This document shows positions 15,005 through 23,135 of a stretch of DNA of 64,000 nt, piece after piece. The notes beneath the pieces are model-generated. The model saw only the letters and a program-made list of their open reading frames with translations. It ran no database searches and was not told the origin of the DNA. Numbering within the stretch: the stretch's first letter is position 1; every line of letters starts with the position of its first letter. The stretch covers positions 1,054,001-1,118,000 of the forward strand of contig JAXGMA010000001.1 of NCBI GenBank assembly GCA_040768905.1, given 5' to 3'. The position numbers were made by a program, and so were the translations under genes. The DNA comes from SZUA-584 sp040768905. Its GTDB lineage: Bacteria > Bacillota > Clostridia > Christensenellales > SZUA-584.

Positions 15005-15984
15005 TGTCTAAGAAATATGCTATTAGAAATATACGTCTATGTACCAAAGATTGTTTGTGTCTCTACGTATGCCCTACCGGGGCGACAGATACAGAGAACA
15101 GCATCATCGATGTTTCCAAGTGCATCGGCTGCGGAGACTGTGCAGACGCCTGCCCGTCCGGCGCGATTTCCATAGTACCTGAAGTTTATCCGCAGCAGCA
15201 GCCCAAAACCGAAGCGGTCGTCAATGCTCTAAAAATCCTTATGCGCAGCAAGTCGGAACAAGAGATGATCGCCGCCGGATTACCCGGAAAGCTGGCAGCC
15301 GCTATTGAAAAATCCAATCATATTATGGCTGAGGATATTATCCGGGAAGCAGGATATATGCTTCCTCAAAGCGACAATGCTTTAGCTTTTTTGAAATCCC
15401 TAATTGAGCAACAACAACCAGAAGGTTTCCCCAAAGAGGCTGTTACAACATTATTAGAACATCTTGATGAAAAAAAGGGAGGTAATACTATGAGTGAAAA
15501 CAAAACGCTTAATAATCTGATGGAGGCATTTGCCGGAGAAGCCCAGGCTAACAGGAAATATCTGGCGTATGCAAAGAAAGCGGAAAAAGACGGAAAGCTG
15601 AATGCGGCCAAACTGTTTCGTGCAGCCTCCGACGCCGAGACGCTGCATGCGCTGAAGCATTATGAAGTAGCAGGGAAAATCGGATCGACAGCGGATAACC
15701 TGAAAGACGGCATTGCTGGCGAAACTCACGAATACAAGGAAATGTATCCCGATTTTGTGAAGGAAGCCGAAGCGGAAGGAAACAAGGCCGCGCTTATGTC
15801 ATTTACCTTTGCTATGAAAGCAGAAGAGGTTCATGCGAAGCTTTACAAAGAAGCATTGGAAAACTTGGATCAAGCGGAAGATGTTTTCTATTATCTCTGC
15901 CCTGTCTGCGGAAACATCGAGAAAGTACGTCCGGACAAATGCAGTATATGCGGTGTGCCGGGGGACAAGTTTATCAAGTACTAA
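15004..15984 (+). CDS. Ferredoxin-linker-rubrerythrin fusion
   Basis: The 326 residues comprise a 2[4Fe-4S] domain (residues 1-60; the first cluster is atypical, C-T-K-D-C-L-C-L-Y-V-C-P, and the second regular, C-I-G-C-G-D-C-A-D-A-C-P), a helical linker, and a full rubrerythrin from residue 163. The rubrerythrin has a di-iron four-helix bundle with E-A-F-A-G-E-A-Q-A-N-R-K-Y and E-E-V-H-A-K-L-Y, and a C-terminal rubredoxin with C-P-V-C-G and C-S-I-C-G. It would reduce peroxide in the cytoplasm. A near-perfect ribosome site, AAAGGGAGG, sits before an internal ATG at 15490, so rubrerythrin may also be made separately. Confidence 0.88.
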   Translation: MSKKYAIRNIRLCTKDCLCLYVCPTGATDTENSIIDVSKCIGCGDCADACPSGAISIVPEVYPQQQPKTEAVVNALKILMRSKSEQEMIAAGLPGKLAAAIEKSNHIMAEDIIREAGYMLPQSDNALAFLKSLIEQQQPEGFPKEAVTTLLEHLDEKKGGNTMSENKTLNNLMEAFAGEAQANRKYLAYAKKAEKDGKLNAAKLFRAASDAETLHALKHYEVAGKIGSTADNLKDGIAGETHEYKEMYPDFVKEAEAEGNKAALMSFTFAMKAEEVHAKLYKEALENLDQAEDVFYYLCPVCGNIEKVRPDKCSICGVPGDKFIKY

Positions 15985-16022
15985 TATTGTTATTTAAACA
16001 AAATCAAGGAGGTAACGAAAAT

Positions 16023-16328
16023 ATGCCTGACTTTGGACATCCGTTTTCTGGACTTGCAAAAGAAAGAAAACTTACTGATGCTGAGTTGATCAGGGCGATT
16101 CGATTCATGGTATCAGCAGAATATGAAGCGATTCAGCTGTACATGCAGCTTGCCGAATCAACAGACAATAAGCTGGCAATAGAGGTTCTCAAAGATATTG
16201 CAGATGAAGAAAGGGTTCATGCTGGCGAGTTCCTTCGCCTTCTGAAAGAATTGGCTCCTGATGAAGAAAAATTCTATCAGGAAGGTGCCGAAGAAGTTGA
16301 AGAGGAGATTAAAAAATCAAGTTTTTAA
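16023..16328 (+). CDS. Ferritin-like/rubrerythrin-family small protein
   Basis: ATG 16023 follows AAGGAGG; upstream in-frame codons belong to the previous gene's region. The 101 residues begin MPDFGHPFSG and contain one pair of long helices with S-A-E-Y-E-A-I-Q-L-Y and D-E-E-R-V-H-A-G-E-F, i.e. Glu and ExxH iron ligands. A single helix pair implies that the di-iron site forms by dimerisation, as in encapsulated ferritins. No encapsulin gene is visible. It probably stores or oxidises iron and ends the oxidative-protection part of the operon. Confidence 0.85.
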   Translation: MPDFGHPFSGLAKERKLTDAELIRAIRFMVSAEYEAIQLYMQLAESTDNKLAIEVLKDIADEERVHAGEFLRLLKELAPDEEKFYQEGAEEVEEEIKKSSF

Positions 16329-16349
16329 TCCCTTTAAAAACTAAATGAT

Positions 16350-16381
16350 AAAGCCTCGGTTGAAAAACTGAGGCTTTGTTT
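16350..16381 (+). terminator. Terminator of the Fe-S operon
   Basis: AAAGCCTC (16350-16357) pairs with GAGGCTTT (16370-16377), with extra pairs inside the loop, followed by GTTT. It lies 20 bp after the ferritin-like stop and marks the end of the 9-kb operon. It may serve the convergent recombinase remnant too. Confidence 0.8.
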
Positions 16382-16394
16382 ATATCCACCGTAT

Positions 16395-17205
16395 TTATTT
16401 ACTTAATGATTTCTTTCCGCTTTTGAAGTGAAACACAATCCTGCCGTCACAGTGAACCGCAGCAGTGTCAAGGAGTGTAATCCAGAGCCGCTCGTCCCAT
16501 TCGGAAACCGCCAACGGCTGATACTTTAGAATAGCAATGAAAGCTTTCAATTCCTTGCTTTTGCGATTCCGCTTCTCTTTTTCCACTTCGAGGGCATTGT
16601 AATGCTCCAAGGCGGCGTTATACCGTTTTTCAATGCGCACGGTTTCCAGTGCGTAGGCCTCCTGCGACTGGGCGACCGAAGCGTTCTTTTTTATATGAGC
16701 TTTCATGAGTTCGGACGCGACAGTCATTTCATCGTGCTCCCGCAGAATTTCGGAATCAATCTGCGTAGTGTCGCAGAGCGTCTGACGAATAAGCTCAAAA
16801 TCGGTAAGCACGGTTTCGCGTCTGCCCATCAGCTCATTATAGGCGATAAGAAACCGCTGCATGATGTCGTCCTCGCTCAGATTCGGAGTCCGGCACCTAT
16901 CCTCGTTCTTGAATTTTCGGTTGCACTGGAATACCACGCTCTTGTATTCGTCTGTGGAGTGCCAGACCTTACGGCCGTATAATCCGCCGCAGTCGCCGCA
17001 GATGATTTTGCTGTGGAAAGCCTTGTCGCTGTAGGCTCTGCCGAGTTCTTTTCGCCTTGCCATTTCTTCCTGCACCGCTTGAAATTCCTCCGGGGCAATA
17101 ATGGCTTCGTGCGAACCTTCTACATAATACTGCGACACCTCGCCGTTGTTGATGCGAAGTTCTTTTGTCAAAAAATCGGCAGTAAAGCGTTTTTGTAATG
17201 CTTTG
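16395..17205 (-). pseudogene. Serine recombinase C-terminal remnant
   Basis: The open frame begins after a stop at about 17206 and reads A-L-Q-K-R-F-T-A-D-F-L-T-K, the late Recombinase domain. It continues through the zinc ribbon (I-C-G-D-C-G-G-L-Y-G-R-K ... F-Q-C-N-R-K-F) and coiled-coil region to a normal C terminus. The whole catalytic resolvase domain and half of the DNA-binding domain are missing, so it cannot recombine. A TTG at 17171 could start translation but has no ribosome site. It is of a different lineage from the fragment at 5264-5668. Confidence 0.83.
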
Positions 17206-17542
17206 ACTGTTTAGATGACGCATTATTTAATGAAATAATACCCGAAATCGGCATTTGACGCAAGCCTTTTTTGAAACCATAATATGCTTTCGAAGGTGAT
17301 AAGAAAAAACGAGGAAACCGAAAATATACCCTTTTGAAAAAACAGGGATGCTACGTTGCAATACAAAGCTCCAAATATGATGGAGGAAATTCCTTGACAA
17401 GGGTGATCTGATTTAGACACAGGGGTTCGGAAGTTGGAAAAGATTTTTCATTAGCCAAATCCGAGCTCTTACAAAAGATTGTCCAACTTCCTCGAAGCAG
17501 GCGAAACCTCTAAAGCAGTTATCTATAGGCATTTCCAGTAAT
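17206..17542. other. Gene-free stretch
   Basis: No coding region is supported. The 11-mer GACACAGGGGT occurs at 17417-17427 and again at 17560-17570 inside the following terminator loop, perhaps traces of an insertion sequence. Confidence 0.5.
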
Positions 17543-17589
17543 AAAAAACGGCCGAAACTGGACACAGGGGTCAGATTTCGACCGTTTTT
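17543..17589 (-). terminator. Terminator after YhgE-like gene
   Basis: An A-rich arm with CGGCCGAAA (to 17557) pairs with TTTCGACCGTTTTT (17576-17589). It can work in both directions; on the minus strand the T run follows the exporter operon. Confidence 0.7.
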
Positions 17590-17604
17590 CAATTGCCAAA
17601 TCTT

Positions 17605-19386
17605 CTACGGATATAACCCAAATAATTTGAGAAATTTCTGCCAGAAAGTCAGTTTACTAGGCGCTGCGACAGCGGGTTCCAACGTTTCCGGGAGCTCGAT
17701 GGGAGCGGTCTTCAGTACAAATTGCACAGCGATTACGCTGGTGTTTTTTTTTGAAACAAACGATACGGGGATAAAATCGGACTTATCATATTGCTTTACC
17801 ATTCCATCTATTTCGATCTGGATTGTATCAGGAAGATCTGCCACTGCGTCGTTTAGTTCATTTGTGCCCTCATATAATTCTGCCGCACCGCTTTCTAATT
17901 TTCCAATACCGCCTGCAAGAGACTGAATACCCGCATTCACCTCGCCGTACCCTTGGGCAAGGCTTTTTACACCGCCCATATATTCACCAAGCCCCGCATG
18001 GAATTGGCCGTAATTATTGGAAAGCTGGGCCAATCCATCTTTAAGTTGCTGTATTTTCGCCGCGAAGTCCGTCTCACTTAATGAACGTTCTATTTCGTCT
18101 GCCATTTCCAAAAGTGTTCCTGCGATTATGCCGATAGAGCCGACCAGAGCGTCAAGGCTGCCTTCAACCGAAGTGAACGCTTCCTGCACCGCCGCATAAG
18201 TGCCTTTGACCGTTTTGGCCGCAGCATAGTACTCCATAAGCTGGTCAAGGGTAGAGGTCAACGCATCGTCGCTCGATACTGCAGCGTAGATTCCGGAAGG
18301 GTCTATGTCCGCGCCAGGTATGGACGATATGGCCGAATCAAGCGCAGAATAAGCAGAAGCATATCCGGCCTTTAAGGTCTGCACACCATCGGTGATCTCC
18401 GTTAATCCATTGGCAAGCTGCCTTAGTCCTTCGGGCAGTGCAGCAATATCGCCCAAATTGAAATCTCCGATTCCGTCATCAAGCGCATTCACAATATCGG
18501 CCAAAGCCGTTTTGATTCGTGCGGACGCGTCCATCAATTCTTCGGAGTTGCTGCTAAGTTCTGATAACCCGCCTGCAAAATCCGACGATCCATTAGTTAA
18601 TTTACGCGCGCCCGAATAGGTTTTTGCAATGCCCTCGGACAGCTTTTTCATACCGTCATTCAAATCGCTCACAGCGTCCGACAGACTGGTCATATCTTCG
18701 GTCAGACTATCGGTATCCGGCATTTCAATAAGCATGGCAAGCGGCATAGCGGTTATTTCAATACCGCTCATTATAAAATCATGTACATTCGCTGCTACCG
18801 TGATATTGGCATCATTTCCCGGCAGGATAGTATGAGCGATCACCTTATCTTTACCTGCGCTGGCGAGCGTCGCGTTGGGGGATGTAATATCCGCACACCT
18901 TTCCGTATCCAGTGTGAGCGATATCTGAAGCATGTAATTTTCGTAGAACACAGGAGTTACAGCCCTGTTTTGCGTGATGGCTATTGCGATTTCAAGCTCG
19001 CCGTTTTTGCCTGCAAGCTCAGAAGCTGGAAACTCTTTTCCGTCTAATTTATAACGGATGTCTACATTCCAGGGCAGCGCCTTTGTTTGGAGCGTTCCTT
19101 GATAATAAAATCGGCCGGCTGTCGTATTAACTGTAATCATATCGCCGTTTTGCGCCAGCTTTTCCGAGGATGTCATATTACTCACTTCGCTGTAATTGCC
19201 GTAATCGGTTATCATGCCCCCCTTGAAGCTGTTGACCACATAAATACTCTGTATACTGCCATCTGCCCCCAATATGCCGTAAACAACCTCCTCTTTTTGC
19301 GTGGGTGTGCCGGCAGCAGCAAAGGTCGGAGCGGCTACAGTAAGTATGAATACGGTGGTTAAAAATATTGACAGAAACTTTTTCAT
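17605..19386 (-). CDS. YhgE/Pip-like secreted or surface protein, partner of MMPL exporter
   Basis: ATG 19386 after GAGGAG gives about 593 residues; a start at 19395 would overlap the upstream stop. A signal peptide (K-K-F-L-S-I-F-L-T-T-V-F-I-L, cleaved near A-A-P-T-F-A-A-A-G) is followed by an extracytoplasmic beta-rich region and then, from about residue 230 to 520, long helices with repeated L-x-x-G and D-G-x-x-x-L patterns (D-L-N-D-G-M-K-K-L-S-E-G, L-A-Q-G-Y-G-E-V-N-A-G) characteristic of YhgE-type coiled coils. The end is W-Q-K-F-L-K-L-F-G-L-Y-P. It probably spans the wall region and aids the MMPL transporter in export; the substrate is unknown. Confidence 0.82.
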   Translation of the reverse strand: MKKFLSIFLTTVFILTVAAPTFAAAGTPTQKEEVVYGILGADGSIQSIYVVNSFKGGMITDYGNYSEVSNMTSSEKLAQNGDMITVNTTAGRFYYQGTLQTKALPWNVDIRYKLDGKEFPASELAGKNGELEIAIAITQNRAVTPVFYENYMLQISLTLDTERCADITSPNATLASAGKDKVIAHTILPGNDANITVAANVHDFIMSGIEITAMPLAMLIEMPDTDSLTEDMTSLSDAVSDLNDGMKKLSEGIAKTYSGARKLTNGSSDFAGGLSELSSNSEELMDASARIKTALADIVNALDDGIGDFNLGDIAALPEGLRQLANGLTEITDGVQTLKAGYASAYSALDSAISSIPGADIDPSGIYAAVSSDDALTSTLDQLMEYYAAAKTVKGTYAAVQEAFTSVEGSLDALVGSIGIIAGTLLEMADEIERSLSETDFAAKIQQLKDGLAQLSNNYGQFHAGLGEYMGGVKSLAQGYGEVNAGIQSLAGGIGKLESGAAELYEGTNELNDAVADLPDTIQIEIDGMVKQYDKSDFIPVSFVSKKNTSVIAVQFVLKTAPIELPETLEPAVAAPSKLTFWQKFLKLFGLYP

Positions 19387-19387
19387 T

Positions 19388-21475
19388 TCAAACACTCCTC
19401 TTCAAATCATCCTTTTTACGTATGCGAAAGCCGTTTTTAAGCGTTGTTTTTTCAATCACCTTGTCGAAAATAATAAGCAGTGCAGGCAATACGCAGACTA
19501 CCATGACAAAGGATAGTACTGTTCCTCTGCCCAGCAGTGTGCCAAGCTCCGAGACGATCGGATTGCCGGATGTTGCAGCAAGGGTAAATCCTGCCGCCGC
19601 GAGTATGCCCGCCGATACGAGAATGGCTGCCAGGTTATCGGAGAGCGCTTTGCGCATCGCGTCTTTTTTTTGCAGGCTTTTTCTATCCGTCAAATAGTGG
19701 TTGGTCAGCAGTATGGCATAGTCCACCGTAGCGCCGAGTTGCACTGTACTGATGATGAGATAGCCTATAAAGCTCAAGGTGTTATCGGTGAAATATGCAA
19801 AGGAAAGGTTAATCCATATTGCTGTTTCAATGGTAAAGACCAATAATATGGGAACGGTGAGCGAACGAAATGTGAGCAGTATCACGACAAAAATGCCGAT
19901 AATAGCCACCAGGCTGACAATACTTGTGTCCATTTCAACCACGTTCTTCATGTCAAATAACGTGGCGCTTTGTCCGGTCAGATAGTAGGTGCTGTAATGC
20001 CGCCCGGCGGCATCCAGCACCGATCGCACCGTATCAAAAGTCTGCTCACCTTCCTCCGGCATAGCTGTATACAGGATAATCCGCGCGTAATGCTTGGAAT
20101 AAAACTGGTCGAGAACTTCTTGCGGAATATATTGAGACGGTATCTCAGCACCCACCGCCGTTACAAATGAAACCACACTCGTGACATGAGGAATGGAGGC
20201 AAGCTCATCACAAAGCTCGGCTTCCTTTCCCGAAGTTTCTTTTGGCACCAAAAGCACCAGCAGATTTTCTTTACCAAACGCCGTTTCAATCAATGCCGTG
20301 TCTTTTTCGACGCGGGAACCTTTGGCCGCGCTTCCCGTTCCGTATATAAAGGGGGTGCTGGACTGTGCAATAAAGCAGGGTATGACCAAAACAAGGGTGA
20401 GTATGAGAAAAGGTATTCTGATCTTTAAAAGCCCCTTGCTGGCTTTGTGGAAACTGGGGATAAGGCTTTTGTGTTTTGTTTTATCAAGCAGCTTGTAGCT
20501 GGCGAGCGTTAAGGCCGGCAGGAAAACCATGACGGACAGAAAGCTCAACACGACGCCCTTGGCTAAATGGATGCCCAGGTCCGATCCGATGCCAAAGCGC
20601 ATGAACAGCAAGGCTAAAAATCCGATTACCGTTGTCGCGGCGCTGGCCGCTAACGTTGGTAATGCCCGTTTCATGGCAAGCCGCATAGCCTCTTTTGGCT
20701 CGCAGGAAGTTCGGTATTCATAAAAACTATGTAGTAAAAATATGGCGTAGTCCATGGAAACAGCAAGCTGTAAAATCGGGGTGACCGTTTGCGTGATATA
20801 AGATATCTCGCCAAAAAAGGCGGTGGTTCCCATATTCATCACCACAGCGACACCGATGGTAAGCAAAAACAACAACGGTTCTACCCAGGACGTCGTGGAA
20901 AGGATGAGTATGATCAGGATAATCGGGATCACATATGCCATGGCCGCCAAAACCTCAGATTCAGCCATAGACTGAAACGCGGCGGAATTCGCGGCGTCGC
21001 CCCCAACCGCGCCGCTTTCTCCCAGCAAACCATAGATCGCATTCACTGTCGCTGATTCATGTCCGCTTTCGATGGATACGCCCAATAAAGCATTGCCGTC
21101 TTTATAATAATTTTTGGTTATGGAAGCGTCTAAAAACTCAGGCGGCGTGGTCGCCAGTCTATCCTTTCCAAGCACATCGTCCAGCCAGCTTACGGAAGAT
21201 ACGCCGGGAATAGCGGACAGCTTTTCTTTATACGCAAGCGACTCCTGTATGGTGACATTGGTCAGCATGACTCTTGCATTGGGCGTATCACCCGCGAATT
21301 CCTCCTCAATTATAGAGATGGCTACGGTAGACTGCGCATCCTTCGGCAGATAATCCACCATGTCATAGTTAACCGAAACACGGGTGGCAAGCAACGCTCC
21401 AACCGCCGCCAGCACAAAAAATATGATAAGCACGAACCTCTTGTGTTTTAGTATAAGTTGCGAAAGCTTTCTCAC
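19388..21475 (-). CDS. MMPL/RND-family exporter
   Basis: A GTG at 21475 directly follows AAGGAGGATATTT, so the longer frame from 21499 is the ribosome site read through. The protein has 695 residues. It has the two-fold RND layout: a TM1 near residue 10, a large extracytoplasmic loop, five TM segments with V-S-M-D-Y-A-I-F-L-L-H-S-F-Y-E, then a repeat with TM7, a second loop and a matching G-A-T-V-D-Y-A-I-L-L-T-N-H block. The D-Y pairs are the proton-relay residues of the family. MMPL proteins in Gram-positives export lipids, siderophores or peptides. The stop is one base from the YhgE-like start, so the two form an operon. Confidence 0.92.
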   Translation of the reverse strand: MRKLSQLILKHKRFVLIIFFVLAAVGALLATRVSVNYDMVDYLPKDAQSTVAISIIEEEFAGDTPNARVMLTNVTIQESLAYKEKLSAIPGVSSVSWLDDVLGKDRLATTPPEFLDASITKNYYKDGNALLGVSIESGHESATVNAIYGLLGESGAVGGDAANSAAFQSMAESEVLAAMAYVIPIILIILILSTTSWVEPLLFLLTIGVAVVMNMGTTAFFGEISYITQTVTPILQLAVSMDYAIFLLHSFYEYRTSCEPKEAMRLAMKRALPTLAASAATTVIGFLALLFMRFGIGSDLGIHLAKGVVLSFLSVMVFLPALTLASYKLLDKTKHKSLIPSFHKASKGLLKIRIPFLILTLVLVIPCFIAQSSTPFIYGTGSAAKGSRVEKDTALIETAFGKENLLVLLVPKETSGKEAELCDELASIPHVTSVVSFVTAVGAEIPSQYIPQEVLDQFYSKHYARIILYTAMPEEGEQTFDTVRSVLDAAGRHYSTYYLTGQSATLFDMKNVVEMDTSIVSLVAIIGIFVVILLTFRSLTVPILLVFTIETAIWINLSFAYFTDNTLSFIGYLIISTVQLGATVDYAILLTNHYLTDRKSLQKKDAMRKALSDNLAAILVSAGILAAAGFTLAATSGNPIVSELGTLLGRGTVLSFVMVVCVLPALLIIFDKVIEKTTLKNGFRIRKKDDLKRSV

Positions 21476-21514
21476 AAATATCCTCCTTAGGCCATACACA
21501 GAATAAAATACTTC

Positions 21515-21542
21515 TTTATCAAACAGGGTGTTGATAAGTCAA
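21515..21542 (-). promoter_or_regulatory. Exporter promoter with TetR-type operator
   Basis: On the minus strand TTGACT (21542-21537), a 16-bp spacer and GATAAA (21520-21515) precede the exporter genes. TATCAA (21517-21522) and TTGATA (21531-21536) form an inverted repeat across the spacer and -10 box, where binding of the divergent TetR protein would block transcription. Confidence 0.55.
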
Positions 21543-21670
21543 CTCAAATTTATTATAATAACAATGGGCCGTTAAATCACCAATCAGATTTTTTCCAGAT
21601 GGTAGATGTTAAACAAACGCGGGGTATAATGTATAGCAACTAACATGTTCTTAAAAAGTGGGGAAAAACA

Positions 21671-22273
21671 ATGGGAAGTAAAAAAGATGACAGGCGGGTC
21701 AGATATACAAAGATGGTGCTCAAGGATAGCTTTATTACCCTACTTGAAAAAAAGGACATTTCCAAAATCTCCATTAAAGAGATATGCGAAGATGCCGATA
21801 TCAACCGTGCGACCTTTTACGCCCATTATAACGACCAATATGATTTTATGAACCAAATACAAAATGAGCTGCTTAAAAATATAGAAAAACATCTTTCCGC
21901 CTTTGTTCAGAACGATTTACCTATTGTTCTGGCAGATATGGTTGAGCAAATATTTGGATACGTAAAGGAAAACGCACGGATTTGCAAGCTCTTGCTTAGC
22001 GAGCGGGGGGATTTGAATTTTCAAAAGCGCGTGTTTATGCTCGTATACGAGAAGATCATAAACAACATTGCAAGGGACGGCGCAATCTCCAAGGCGGACG
22101 CTGAATATATTCATGCTTTTACCCTCACAGGTTGTATTGGAGTTATTCAAAAATGGCTTAATGACGATATGAAAAAGTCACCGCGCTTCATGGCGGAAAC
22201 TATTATGAAACTGACCACGGTATACCAGGATTTGTACCGGAGCTCCTTTAAGGAGGGTCACGAATCACGCTGA
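21671..22273 (+). CDS. TetR/AcrR-family regulator
   Basis: The 200-residue protein has an N-terminal helix-turn-helix: I-S-I-K-E-I-C-E-D-A-D-I-N-R-A-T-F-Y-A-H-Y at about residues 34-54, followed by a helical ligand/dimer domain of the type found in C-terminal TetR_C family members. It is transcribed away from the exporter operon, with a 195-bp shared control region, and is the probable repressor of that operon and of itself. A TATAAT box lies at 21625-21630. Its ribosome site is weak (GGGGAAAAACA). Confidence 0.88.
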   Translation: MGSKKDDRRVRYTKMVLKDSFITLLEKKDISKISIKEICEDADINRATFYAHYNDQYDFMNQIQNELLKNIEKHLSAFVQNDLPIVLADMVEQIFGYVKENARICKLLLSERGDLNFQKRVFMLVYEKIINNIARDGAISKADAEYIHAFTLTGCIGVIQKWLNDDMKKSPRFMAETIMKLTTVYQDLYRSSFKEGHESR

Positions 22274-22734
22274 ACTCCGTTCGCAATACAACTCCGCCAT
22301 AATCATCACCGCAATTCAGGTGCTGTCGGGCATCAACTGCGGCGTTTATTTTCTGCCTGTTGGCAGGGGAATTCGAAAATCTTTTCACACATGAGAGGCT
22401 ATGCGCATATTTGCGCATCACGGTCACGGGCATGCTAATCATTTCCGTCAACCTGGCCGGCTCCACCCATAGCAGCTTTGCCGAAAGCCTGCGGTATTCA
22501 TCCTTTTCGGCCTCCTCGGTAATGATGCCGACGGGTTACGCAACTGACGACTTTGGCGCATGGCACATCCCGTGGCATTTCGAGTATCACGCGGTCGTTG
22601 CCGAAGAACACCTCCTGCGTGGCGTCGCCCAAAGTCACATGAGGATGTGTGTCGAGATCCCATGTGAAAGTCTCTTGCGTGCTGGATGCCGACGCGGCCT
22701 GCACGTTCATACACAGGGCGTTCTCTTGAATCAT
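22274..22734 (-). pseudogene. Frameshifted coding remnant of unknown family
   Basis: Two minus-strand frames join at about 22530. The first (from 22734) reads N-D-R-V-I-L-E-M-P-R-D-V-P-C-A-K-V-V-S-C-V. The second continues P-V-G-I-I-T-E-E-A-E-K-D-E-Y-R-R-L-S-A-K-L-L-W-V-E-P and S-M-P-V-T-V-M-R-K-Y-A. Composition and helix-like patterning look like real protein, but no family was recognised and there is no ribosome site. The rest of 22735-23090 holds nothing recognisable. Confidence 0.3.
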
Positions 22735-23093
22735 GGTCAGAGGAAATCAGTTCAATTCCTTACCCGTTTGGCGGCCTTTGTTTGTGACATGCACCTGCGC
22801 ACTGTAAAAAGGCTTTACCAAATATAAACTATGCATCGGGGTTTCTGGCGACACTTTCCATGGTTAGAAACACGAAGCAGCCGCTTCGCTGAACGGCATA
22901 AGCCTTGTATCATATGGGCCATGAATATATATAAAGAGCCAGGTGCGGGAAAACAAGAGTGAAGTTTTGGTACAGGTAACCGGATTTTTTAACTAGGTAC
23001 TCGAAATTTCTTCATTAACTAAAGCAACATGATTTAGAGATTAGGGTCCGAAAGTCATCTGTTATATTTTTTACTAAAAGCGAAAAGAAAAAG

Positions 23094-23131
23094 CGGGATT
23101 GGGAACGGCGCAACCGCTGTTCCCAATCCCG
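23094..23131 (-). terminator. Strong hairpin terminator at recombinase end
   Basis: CGGGATTGGGAAC (23094-23106) and its exact complement (23119-23131) form a 13-bp stem with T runs outside on both strands. It closes the minus-strand recombinase operon and lies close to the likely left end of the ICE. Confidence 0.85.
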
Positions 23132-23135
23132 TTTT

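Noticed and set aside
7184..16328. Nitrogenase gene cluster
   Set aside because: NifX- and NifU-like genes occur, but no nifH, nifD, nifK, nifE or nifN is present, and such carriers are common in non-fixing anaerobes.
22360..22827. 155-codon plus-strand frame
   Set aside because: It is the antisense of the more protein-like frameshifted minus-strand remnant, with no start signal.
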